Source: Lichina pygmaea
Lineage: Eukaryota; Ascomycota; Lichinomycetes; Lichinales; Lichinaceae
DNA length: 64,000 nucleotides
Direction of reading: 5' to 3'
NCBI GenBank assembly: GCA_963422465.1
Contig: OY730171.1
Coordinates: 4,236,202 to 4,300,201, forward strand
A model generated the notes under the pieces. The model had not been told where the DNA came from. It saw only the letters and a list, made by a program, of their open reading frames with translations, and searched no databases. This document shows, in pieces, positions 33,672 to 42,998 of the stretch (position 1 is its first letter; the number at the start of each line of letters is the position of its first letter). The position numbers and the translations under genes were made by a program.

Positions 33672-34533
33672 TCATTTAAATGAGACTCTTTTCTTGCTTT
33701 TTGCTGGGTGCGCTACGGGGGGGTTGTCGTCGTCGCCACTTCTCTTCTCTTTGGCATGATCTCTCTTCCTCTTTCTGTCTTGGCGGACTGCGTCCTTTGC
33801 GTCGTCCTGTAGAATCGCATCAGTTCCAGACGATAAGAATACTGTTGAGGAGGCCGAGTTGCTCTGCTCACCAGTTTCGACTGCCTGGCTTGGTACTTTG
33901 CTTCCTGCTCTTTGCTTCTGGCTTCTCTGATTTCCTCCAAGTGTCTCTGTTTGAAAACAACAAGCGATCTTAGTGCATGCTCTCCGGAGAGCCACGAGGG
34001 ACGAGGACGGAGCAACGAACCGCCTTCATGATCTTGCTCTCCAGCTGGCCCTCCTTCTCGGCATTGACCATGGCCAAGATCGTCATCATACTTTCCTGTG
34101 ATTCCCAGATGCACAGTAAGCTCAAAAATCACGTCTTTCGGAACTGCAAGGAAAGTCTAGTTCAAATATCAGTCTCAACCGATTTTCGTCCCACACGTAC
34201 CTTATCGTCCACAAAGACCTTTCCCTTCTTCTTCCCCTTGGGTTTCTGGACCCCGACGGGCGTGATCATGTTCAGTTTCGGTATGTCGAGCTCTTCTTCC
34301 GTGTACACACGCCGCTTCTTCTTCGCCGCCGGCACCGCTGACTTTGTCTTCTGCTGCCGAGGCGGCGGTGCCTTTGCTTTGGAGTTTTTCGGTGGTGGTC
34401 TGGGCTTGGACCCGGATGAACCGGCCTTCGAGCTGCCCTTCGGGCCGGCTCTCGAGCCGGATGAACTGGGCTTTGTACGCCGAGCGGCCTTGGATGGCTG
34501 TTTGGAGGAGGATTTCGGCTTTACGCTACCCAT
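33672..34533 (-). CDS. LOC1: 60S ribosomal subunit assembly/export protein LOC1
   Basis: Four exons, 34533-34201, 34095-34021, 33946-33872 and 33806-33672, give 205 residues, essentially the length of the yeast protein. The N-terminal third is a Ser/Lys/Pro-rich basic tail. The family core follows: [29 protein letters not shown], then [25 protein letters not shown] and [16 protein letters not shown], ending in a basic segment with [11 protein letters not shown]1 is a nucleolar RNA-binding protein needed for 60S assembly and, in yeast, for ASH1 mRNA localisation. Three introns of 105, 74 and 65 bp all have GT...AG, and the C-terminal frame is only reached by skipping the TATTC...CTACAG segment before exon 4. 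It is divergent from VPS68. Confidence 0.92.
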
Positions 34534-34807
34534 TGCTGCTCGTCGTACGAGTGGATGTACAGTGGTCGCAGTTGTCCAGCGGAAATTATGGTGTCAACAC
34601 CGCAATGTGACAGTGGTTATCGATACCTTGGAGTCTTTACCTAATACGCGCTAGTGCAGAACTCTAAGCGCCGCTAGCGCATACCGCTAGTGTGGTACAG
34701 AGCGGCATCGCGCTTAGCCGTATTAATGACGCGGCGGCAAGCGGCAGGCCATTGTCTTCCGTCGCAACCAAGTCCCAGGAGGTTCCCAGCACCCGTACGA
34801 GTCCACA
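34534..34807. promoter_or_regulatory. bidirectional promoter of LOC1 and VPS68
   Basis: Only 274 bp separate the two divergent ATGs. The interval is GC-balanced, holds a repeat of the type CGCTAGTG (34660-34690), and has no TATA box facing either gene, as expected for housekeeping promoters. Confidence 0.5.
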
Positions 34808-35730
34808 ATGTCGAGTCCCAGCAGGCTATGGCGCTTCTCGCCCCCGCAATGGCTGAACAGCACGTCGACGAGGACAGCAGGAGTGTACTTGGCGGGAGGC
34901 ATAGTCAGTACCTTTTGGCCAACAGTCCCGTTCCCAATGGGGCCCCCGTGGTCCACAGCTCCATCACCACGCACGAACGAGCAGCGCTAAAAACCCCCTC
35001 CCCCTTCGGGCGTGTCTAGTTCTCGCTCGGGCTCTTCTTCTTCATCGACGCGGCGACGTATTCGCATTCGGCGAAGAACGGGTCCGAGGTGCACATCAAG
35101 TTCGTCGACTGGATCCCCGGCATCTGCTCCGCCCTCGGCATGCTCGTCATCAACTCGATCGAAAAGTCTAGACTCAGCGCCGACAGCTTCACGTATTCCG
35201 GCACCAGCGTCGCCTGGAAGGCCCGGCTCGTCTTGTTCTTGGGCTTTGCCCTCATGGCTGGAGGTCTAGCTGGCTCTGTGGTATGTCATTCTGTTTCCTT
35301 CCCCCCTTCGACACACCCGAGCGTACTCGAACACACTCGAACGTTCCGAGACGGCTTGATACGGTAGACATCGAACGCTGACGTGGCTCGCCGCGCAACT
35401 GTATAGACTGTTTTGGTCCTCAAGTACGCTTTGAAACAATACCCGTTCACGACGCTCTACTTTGGAATTGCCAACGTCGTTGCGAATGGTCTCATCATGT
35501 TAAGGTGCGTCGTCCTCCTCTCCACGCCGTTCTGCTCTCCACATCAGCATTCTCTGCACCACCTTTCCAACTTTCCGCACTCCAATACCTTCCCCCCCCC
35601 ACAACACAACGCTTACTGTCTCTCACTCTCTCCCTCTCAACTTCTCATTCTCACTCTCTGCCACAGTTCTGTCGTCCTTTGGATCTCGCAGAACATGGAA
35701 GAGGATTACACATACAATTTGGCACTGTAG
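34808..35730 (+). CDS. VPS68: VPS68/TMEM50-type membrane protein
   Basis: Exons 34808-34903, 35020-35280, 35407-35504 and 35667-35730 close to 172 residues. The spliced protein reads through the family's known blocks: LAGGIFSLGLFFFIDAATYSHSAKN, FVDWIPGICSALGMLVINSIEKSRLSAD, SYSGT-like and VAWKARLVLFLGFALMAGGLAGSVTVLVLKYALKQYP, ending VVLWISQNMEEDYTYNLAL. Four transmembrane segments are present. In yeast Vps68 works with Vps55 in traffic from endosome to vacuole. The first donor is GTCAGT and the others are canonical. The ATG at 34808 is the only in-frame start near the conserved SPSRLWRF head. Confidence 0.95.
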
Positions 35731-36277
35731 CAGTGGGGACTATTCTTCTTTCTATGGGGTCTTCATCATTCTGCAGGGCTTTCTATGATTCTACAGGGCT
35801 GTCTATCATTTTCGCAGGGTCATTTCTCATTCTGCGGCTCCGTTCTTCAATCTGAATGGTCATTGCGACAAGCGCGTTCATCTGAGGTTCATGATCGGTC
35901 TGTGGATATGTATTCTGGCTCCGGGGTCGTTTCTTCAGACACTTACTGTACGGTTGCTACTACTACTACGGTAAGTGCAGCATGTACTGCTTCTTTCATC
36001 TTGCGCGGATCAGGGACCAGGGATCGGAAATCAGGGATCAGGGACGTTTGGGGATGTTAAGGGATGTTTGGGGGCACGGTGGGAGTTCCAGCTCGTGTGC
36101 TGTCCTATTCGAAAATCATATATCTGGGTTCGTCTAGCTGAAGTCACACCCCGCTTGGAACAAGGTCGGAAACTCTTCAGACGTACAGGAACATGAGACA
36201 TTACAGGACAAGCCGGCAAAGATGACGTGCCGTCATCTACTCGTACCGTCGTGACCACGCTCCAGCTCACACACGAT
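35731..36277. other. convergent 3' region; no gene
   Basis: A degenerate repeat of TTCTATGATT/CTGCAGGGC-like pieces at 35765-35835 and a GGGATCAGGGA tandem at 36010-36060 lie here. No frame is supported. Confidence 0.45.
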
Positions 36278-37061
36278 TTATTTATCTTGTAGCTGCCCGT
36301 CGCGTTCGTCATTCCTCTCTCCCCCTGTGACTCCCTCCTGGTCTCCCTCTCCGTCTCCATCGCCATCCCCCTGCTCATCGTCCTCTGCGGGATCTCCCTG
36401 CGTAGCGTCCAGCAAGCGACGATACTTCCTCCTCGTCTTCTTGAGCTTACTCGCCCTCTTCTTGCGATGGGTCTCGGCCTTGATGGCCGTCCTGGACTCG
36501 GCGCCGTTCATCATCTGCTCCAACTTGTCGGCGAGGAGGCGTCTCGCGATCTTCCTGTTCTGGCTGCGGGACCTCGTGTCCTGCGACTTGACGACGAGGC
36601 CCGTGGGCAGATGCTTCAGCTGCACGGCCGACGACGTTTTGTTCTGTTTCGCACACAGATAAGACCAGGCCAGGCCAGAGCGGAGCAGAGCAGAGTACAA
36701 CGGGGAGAGGTGTAAGCCAAGCCGTTCTCATGACCGATGATCCTGCACCGACGCTCTTGACAGACGTTTGTAGACGACGGACCATGCGGAGGAACGCGGT
36801 AGAGTTAAAGTGACTGGTACGTCACCGTAACCCAGGCGGCTTGTGACAGAAGGAGGGGGAGGGGGGCATGGCCGGCGGCAAGCTTACAATCTTCTGTCCA
36901 CCCGGTCCACTGCCCTTGAGGAAGCTCTCCGTGATATCGCCCTCGTTGATCTTCAGCCGCGGCGGAAGCGCTGTCGCCTGCAGAGCTCCCCACGTCCGCA
37001 GCGTCTGGATGCGGCCAGCGGCGTGTCGAAGCAACCCGACGGCGACGGAGTGATATCGCAT
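36278..37061 (-). CDS. RSO55: mitochondrial GGQ release-factor-like protein (Rso55/C12orf65 type)
   Basis: Exons 37061-36888 and 36643-36278, joined over a 244-bp intron (GTAAGC...AACAG), give 179 residues. The first 40 are Arg-rich and without acid (LLRHAAGRIQTLRTW), a mitochondrial targeting signal. Then comes the class-I release factor core: [60 protein letters not shown], with the GGQ whose Gln positions water in the peptidyl transferase centre; the splice falls just after it. No codon-recognition domain is present, as in rescue factors that free stalled mitoribosomes. The final 40 residues are an unusual Asp/Gly/Glu-rich tail. An upstream in-frame TTG exists, but 37061 is the first ATG. 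Confidence 0.85.
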
Positions 37062-37469
37062 GTCGATGGCATTGCCGGGGATGTTGCTGGAGATATTGCT
37101 GGAGATATCGACGGCCCCTCCCGCTGGATGTCTCCTCGAGGATGGATGATGTGGGTGGCCGACGGCTATGAGGCCGTGGACGGCGACGGTGGATGCTTGA
37201 TTAGAACTCAACGTACGGAAGTACCGTACATTCCATCTCGGCAAGTTCCGCCCCGACCAACACCGTCGCGCTCTTCTAACTACACCACCGGTATGAGCTC
37301 GCAGTCGTCATAGCAGTCCTCCTACCGGTACGTGACCTACAGTACGTAGTCACCCTCCTGCGATATCGTAACGGGCACAGTCTCGACAAGTCCAGCCAGT
37401 CCAGCAAGTTCTGCAAGGACCGAGGACCAAGCACCATAGACCATACAACGGACTTCCACCTCTGTCCAC

Positions 37470-37656
37470 AACCTCCATATCCACTTCCACCAGCCGTACC
37501 TCGCCGACCGGCCATCTCCGCCGACCAGCCATACTTCGCAGACCCCGCCAACCAGCCCACCCGACCAGCCATACCAGCTCACCGACCAGCTATACCTGCG
37601 AAAACCCACCAACCAACCCAGCGACCCGCCCACCAGTCGTACCTCGCCGACCAGCC
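37470..37656. repeat. degenerate ACCAGCCATACC minisatellite
   Basis: Variants of GACCAGCCATACCTCGCC recur about seven times at irregular 15-30 bp spacing, ending directly at the start codon at 37657. It is the 5' leader of the SPT-subunit gene and is open in more than one frame, so it yields misleading Ser/Thr/Pro- or Trp/Gly-rich translations. Confidence 0.6.
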
Positions 37657-38152
37657 ATGCCGTCCACCACGAGATCCATCATCCGATGGCTCCAGCTCAA
37701 GCGGTATCAGTACGAAGTGACCTTCCCGCTGTACATGCTTACGCCTGTCGAGAGGTTCATCCTGAGTAATATTCTCTTCTTCCTCTCTCCTCCTATTCCT
37801 CCTCTCCTTCTTCTTTTCCATGTTACTCTATCGCTGTCGGATCCAGTCAGGTTTACATTCGAAAAGGGAAATTCTCAGGGAACGATATCGCATGCGTGAT
37901 TGGGGGAAAGGATATGAGAGAATCAAGAGATGTATCATCTGCTGACGACACCCCATCGTCCCCCGATTTCAATCCGGGACGACGGTCGTTCTAGATTCCT
38001 TGCTCTTCCTCTTCCTCTCCATGATCATCTACGCCGCTACGCTCTACCTCCCTCAACACATCATGACGATCGCGAGTCGCGCTTGGTTCTATTATGCTGG
38101 CGACGGCGACGAGGACGACGGTCGGCTCCTTCTCAAGTCTGGACTCAGATGA
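37657..38152 (+). CDS. serine palmitoyltransferase small subunit (Tsc3/ssSPT-like)
   Basis: Exons 37657-37765 and 37995-38152, joined over a 229-bp intron, give 88 residues. The spliced product runs KRYQYEVTFPLYMLTPVERFILN into SLLFLFLSMIIYAATLYLPQHIMTIASRAWFYYAG. This is the single amphipathic-plus-transmembrane layout of small SPT subunits, which bind the Lcb1/Lcb2 heterodimer in the ER and boost condensation of serine with palmitoyl-CoA, the first step of sphingolipid synthesis. The donor reads CTGA|GTAATA and the acceptor TTCTAG. The C-terminus is short and acidic (DGDEDD). It is divergent from the mitochondrial release-factor gene and convergent with GPI13. Confidence 0.88.
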
Positions 38153-38197
38153 CCCGGCGGCTTCTTTGCGGCAGCTGGGCGTTTGGGCGGCGTTGAT

Positions 38198-38248
38198 GGT
38201 GGTGGTGGTGGTGGTGGTGGTGGTGGTGGTGGTGGTGGTGGTGGTGGT
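38198..38248. repeat. (GGT)n triplet microsatellite
   Basis: Seventeen perfect GGT units in the 3' region between the SPT-subunit gene and GPI13, 46 bp after the former's stop. They are transcribed in its 3' UTR at most. Confidence 0.95.
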
Positions 38249-38492
38249 CGTGGCGTTGTCGTTCTCGTTCTCGTTCTTGCCCGGGCTGCGCTAAGCATTT
38301 GATGGAAATGGATCGGTTGCTTGCATTCCCCTGGCGCCCTGTGGTTCAGCTTTGTGGTCCCGGTTATGGATGGCGCTGGCCTTCTCGGGGCCCGTTCGGC
38401 GATGCAGAGAGCATCGAAGCATAGTGTCAAGGGTAGTGCAGCACATGAAAAGGCGTTGCACAAGCTAGCTGGATGACCCCCGTCGCCTAGCC

Positions 38493-41400
38493 TCAGGCCC
38501 ATCCAAACACGCTGGCGACGCTCAGAGTGCTCCACCGCACACCGACGAGGGCGACGAGGATGCCGACGACGTCGCAGACCAGCAGGACGGCCGAGCCCAC
38601 CATCCACCTCGGCGAGAAGATGCGGTAGAGCATGAGATGTCTCCGGAGCCAGGCGGCCCAGACGGTGGTGGACAAGTTGACAAAGGCGTGATAAGCGAGG
38701 TAGGTCCCCATGGCGCGTCCGACGCGGGCGAGGAGGTTGGCATTCCTCGGAGGCACTTTCCACAGGACGACGAGCGGAACGGCGATGGTGCATAGGATCT
38801 GGGCGGCCAGGGTGTTTCCGGTCACGAGCAGAGCACCCGGGACGTACTGGACCTGCTTCAGCGGGATGAAGGCCGACTCCCACTGGATGCTCGACAGCGT
38901 GGCCTGGTGGCCCGTCTTGAAGAAGTGATAGTTGCCGAGCAGACCGAGGATGACCGGCCCGATGGGAGAGCTCTGCAACGAGTTCTTCTCCACAATCTCG
39001 AGCAGGCAGAGGATCTGCCACGTCAGCACCCCAAACGATAGGTGGCCCATCGGTTTCAACAGCAAGATGAGCGCGAGCGCGTAGTTGCAGAGAAGCTGAA
39101 AGTATCGTGTGCCATGCGTGTTGGCGTACCCCGACACGGCCTTGGGGGAGTCGGACCCTGGCTTTCGAGCGGTAAGAACCCCGTCGGCCCGGAGGGTTGG
39201 TCTCGACGGGTCGATCCGAGGGCGTCGAGGGGGTGCCCAGAAGGTGGCCGTGAGGGCGCCAGCGGAGATGGCGAGCACGAGCCGAGCCAGAACCACCTTG
39301 ACCGACTTCATGACATCCTCGTCGAGGGAAAGCCAGTCGCCGTCGTCGGCCGTGTCCAGCGTCCAAAAGACGGCCGCGAGCAGCTGGCCGGTGGGGAGGG
39401 CGTAGCCGGTCCAGGAAGGCGACGAAGCCAGGTAGAAGTTCGAAGTCGGGTAGTGGTACAAGACGACGACTGGCATCAGCACGCACAGGCCGTATGGAAT
39501 GCCTAGCTGCCACGGAGCAGAAGTGGACGAGTTTTCGGACGCGTAGAACGTCGAACGACAGTACGGCATCTGCTCTTCTCGGCACAAGCGCGACAGCGAC
39601 GCCAGACGAGTGAGCACGACGAAGAGGATCGAGGCGATCGGAGTAGAGACCGCCGGCTCCCGCTCGCCGCCTTTGGTCCGACGCACGGACGCGACGGCGC
39701 TCAGCAATCCAAAGGACGAGAGAAAGAATAGCAGGATCTCGTCTTCCCAGATCGTATACGAGTTCGAGGCAAAGCCAATCGACTGGCTCGCGGTGAGGAC
39801 GAGCGCCAGACAGGTCCAGAGCGAGAGACGGGTGTTTGGGATCAAGCTGGCGCTCAACTGCGTCACGGCGTAGATGGCGATGGCTACGCTCGCGACGGCA
39901 GCCCCGAGCGTGGCTCCGGCCAGAGGATGCGCGCCCAACGGAACAAGCAGAGCCGAGACACCGCCCGTGGCCAGCGCCACGGCGGCCCCTCTGATGAGCT
40001 GCCCCGGCAGGGCCGAGAGCCAGCGGCTGGTCTCCGCGGTCGAGGCTCGCACATAGGCCACGAGCACAACGATGCCGACGAGCAAGATGACGATGCCGAA
40101 AGACATGCTTGGCACGTCGAATCTGGCCCACAGGCCTTTGCAGATCCGTAGAGTCTCGGCCTGGTATTCGGACAGCGCCTCGTGGGCTCTCCGCCACGTC
40201 GTGTCGCCGGCAGCTAGGCCCGACCCGTGCGCGAGAGACCATCGCTGCCGTGCCAGATCCCACAGAGCCAGTGGCTTGAGGAACGTGCTCTCGGGGAGGC
40301 CCCGAGCCAGCGCGTACTCCTGCTGGTAGCGCTTGACCTGCGCCGCGGCGAGGGCGGTCACCCGGGCCACATTACGCCAGTCGCCGCCTCTGCCCAGGAA
40401 CGCCTCCTTGATCGGGGCACCCAGGTTGTTGAACGGGATGGGTAATCCCAGAATCAGGGCCAGCGTGGGCACCAGATCGATCTGCCAGACTGGCCTCTGC
40501 TTTGCGGTTTCCGGGGGGGCGACGTCTTGGGCGGAAGCGCGGCCAAAGACGGCGTTCTTCGAATACATCCAGAGAGCAGCCTGGACCTCGTCGTCAGACT
40601 CGCCGCCGTGGTCGCCCTTGGCGTCCATGCCGTGGTCACCCATCACCACCAGTAGAGTAGATTCGTCCAGGGACGTCATGAGCCGTTCGACGACCGTGTC
40701 CATCTGACGCAACTTGGCGCCCATGGCCGGGTGGTCCGGACCGTAGCGGTGGCCGGCATGGTCCACGCCCAGATAATGCGCGAAGATGACGTCCCACGAC
40801 GTCGCGTTCGACGGGTCGAGAAGTGGCAAGAGGTGGGTCGTGACGCCATCGTCCACGGTATGCAGATCCCAGACGTTGAACGAGTCGTACGGCTTCGACA
40901 GACCAGGGTCGAGACAACCGGGGAAGAGCGACTGCCAGGTGTCGTCACCGAGGTGCACGACGACCTTGCCAGCGTCTCGCAGCTGCGCGACAAGATTGTC
41001 CTCCTCTATCGCCGTTCCGGCGAAGTTGCTCCCGGCGTCGACGAAGGTGGGTAGGGTGCCGGTGGTCAAGCCTTTCAGCCGTTGCAACGTCGTCGTGGGC
41101 GGATCGGCGATGAACGGCAGCAGGAGCGCATTCTCTGGCCGTCCAGACGCCGTACGATGGAGCACGTTGAGGGCGTTCCGGTAGTGCGGCCGTGGCTCGG
41201 GCTGCTCAGCGGCCGGCAGCAGCGGGACGGTGAAGTCGTATCGCAGCGCGTCGACGAGCACGACGACGGCCTTGTCGAAGGTCTTCGGGTGCCAGCATCC
41301 GCTCTCCCTCGACCCAGCGGTCGACCGCGATCCCTCGACCGGCGAGACGTCGCATTCGGACTTGTAGTCCAGCACGAGCCGGGTGAGCAGGAAGCCCTTG

Positions 41401-41660
41401 GTGAAGTAGAAGATGCCCAGGGCGTGGAGGGAGCTGGGCGTGCGTCTGCATCAGCAAGAGGTCCTTTCTGGACGGACCGACGGACCATACAATATCCAGC
41501 CGAAGAAAACAAGCAGCCGCGTATGATAGGCCTTGGTCTGACGTGCCTGCTCGGCGTCGACACGTCTCTTGTTGTGCGGTTCGAGCGGTGACGCATCCCG
41601 GCTGTGATCTGGTCTCTGGGCACGGCGTCTCGTCGCCTCGGAAGGATTGGCGGATGGCAT
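38493..41660 (-). CDS. GPI13: GPI ethanolamine phosphate transferase 3 (Gpi13/PIG-O)
   Basis: The main exon, from about 41430 to 38493, encodes some 975 residues. The N-terminal exon begins at the ATG at 41660 (MPSANPSEATRRRAQRP) and ends near 41480 within the first membrane segment, LLVFFGWILY. The intron between (about 41,480-41,430) has no phase-consistent GT...AG that I can find. The catalytic alkaline-phosphatase-like domain shows VVVLVDALRYDF, the nucleophile region LKGLTTGTLPTF, HLGDDTW, AHYLGVDHAGHRYGP and MGDHGMDAKGDHGG, the last diagnostic of PIG-O over Gpi7. About a dozen transmembrane segments follow. In the ER lumen it adds phosphoethanolamine to the third mannose of the GPI precursor, the link for protein attachment. 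Confidence 0.9.
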
Positions 41661-42395
41661 TCTCTCCTGTCATCCGGCAAAGATGCCTATGGCCGCTGCA
41701 CCGTCGCCTCGGCAAATCGAGTGGGTGGGCTCAAGTTGCATCTGGCTCGAAGTCGCACCTGCAGTGAATTCTCCGCGTCGGCATTCACATGGGCCGGAGA
41801 ATGATAGACTTGCACACGACGTCTGATGACGGTCGACAGGCTCTACGGCTTTGTTCGAGCCTGTTCGACTCGAATACCGGACAGAGGCAGGAGCGATCGC
41901 TGCCAGCTACTGGGGCCACCAGACCACGGTTGGCCAGAGCCAGCTCAACCAAGATCAAGAAGATCATCGTGAATACATTTATATATTACATATTAAACAG
42001 GTGCGCGCGCGAATCGTCGAACGCGGCACGTCCGTCAAGCAGATCACCCTGCGCGCAACCCTGGACCAGGTACGGTGCGGTCCGGTTTCGTGCTTGAGCG
42101 TCACGCCGACGAGAGGACCGCAATCGCAAACGGAACGACAGCGCCAGCGGGGATAACCTTGACGCCCGTCCGTGAACGAATCGGCGGATGAAGCGTGGTA
42201 TCCAAGCCCGTGGTCCGACATGGTCCTCGAAGCGAAGTGGCCCGTACATATGTACCGTTGAAAAGAAGAACAAAAGGAGACCGTCAAGGTGGGAGAAAGT
42301 TCGTCAAATCTATGCGGTGTGCAGACGAGCGATGCGCGTCCCTGTCGAGTCGAGATGCTCCCAGGTGGCGGCGGGACGAGCAAAGGTTCGAGCGG
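41661..42395. other. no gene; GPI13 promoter side
   Basis: No supported frame. A short A/T-rich patch at 41965-42000 is the only visible feature. Confidence 0.45.
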
Positions 42396-42887
42396 TCATC
42401 GTTCCTTGAGACCTCCGATGCGCTCGAGGTCTATCGACTGGAATCGTTCGGCAAGCGGGGACCGGGACGCCGGTGAAGACTCTTCGGGCAGCGGTTCAAG
42501 TCCAACTCCGGTTTCCCCAACCCGTATCACCACGACCCTTCCCGACACGCGTCGTCCGGAGCCATCATGCTCCTCCGGCAGCGTAAGGCGGATCTCAGGG
42601 ACGCAGTCTGGCGACGATGGCGGAGGGGACGAGTTCTCGATCAAGATGCGCTTCTCCTGATAGACATGCAACGACTTGGGCCGTCTGCCAAACGGGCCAG
42701 CTTTTGTCTTCAAGGCCGAATAACCGAATCCTCTGGTGGATCGTTTCTCTTCACTCCCGCAGAAATTTTCCTCCTCCGTCAAGCGCCGGCGACGACGACG
42801 ACGTCGTCGTCGCATGACGAAGAGTACCGCGGCCAAGGCGAACATCAGGAGGACGAGGACCAGAAGCACGATGGTCAGTTTGACCAT
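42396..42887 (-). CDS. single-pass membrane protein with Arg run, conserved fungal tail
   Basis: From the ATG at 42887 the product has 163 residues. MVKLTIVLLVLVLLMFALAAVLFVM forms one transmembrane helix right at the N-terminus, followed by ten Arg, encoded by a CGT/CGA-rich repeat, that fix the C-terminus in the cytosol. A polar domain follows, with RILIENSSPPP, EIRLTLPEEHDGSGRRVSGRVVVIRVGETGVGLEPLPEE and a closing ERFQSIDLERIGGLKER. The end pattern 'FQSIDLERxGGLKxK' is one I have met in uncharacterised fungal membrane proteins. In-frame ATGs at 42956 and 42998 would add 23 or 37 residues without a leader; I prefer the one that starts at the helix. Function unknown. Confidence 0.6.
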   Translation of the reverse strand: MVKLTIVLLVLVLLMFALAAVLFVMRRRRRRRRRRLTEEENFCGSEEKRSTRGFGYSALKTKAGPFGRRPKSLHVYQEKRILIENSSPPPSSPDCVPEIRLTLPEEHDGSGRRVSGRVVVIRVGETGVGLEPLPEESSPASRSPLAERFQSIDLERIGGLKER

Positions 42888-42998
42888 GGTTGGAGTGAGC
42901 GAGATGCCCTTGGACGGCGCGTCGTCCCGGGCCCGAAGTAAATGAGGAACGGGCATGGTACAGGACGAAGCGGAAGTCGCCAACTTCAAGCAATCCAT

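Noticed and set aside
38092-40263. 723-codon minus-strand frame overlapping GPI13
   Set aside because: It is a shadow in another frame of the GPI13 coding sequence and includes the GGT repeat as poly-Pro. The GPI13 frame has all catalyt­ic motifs.
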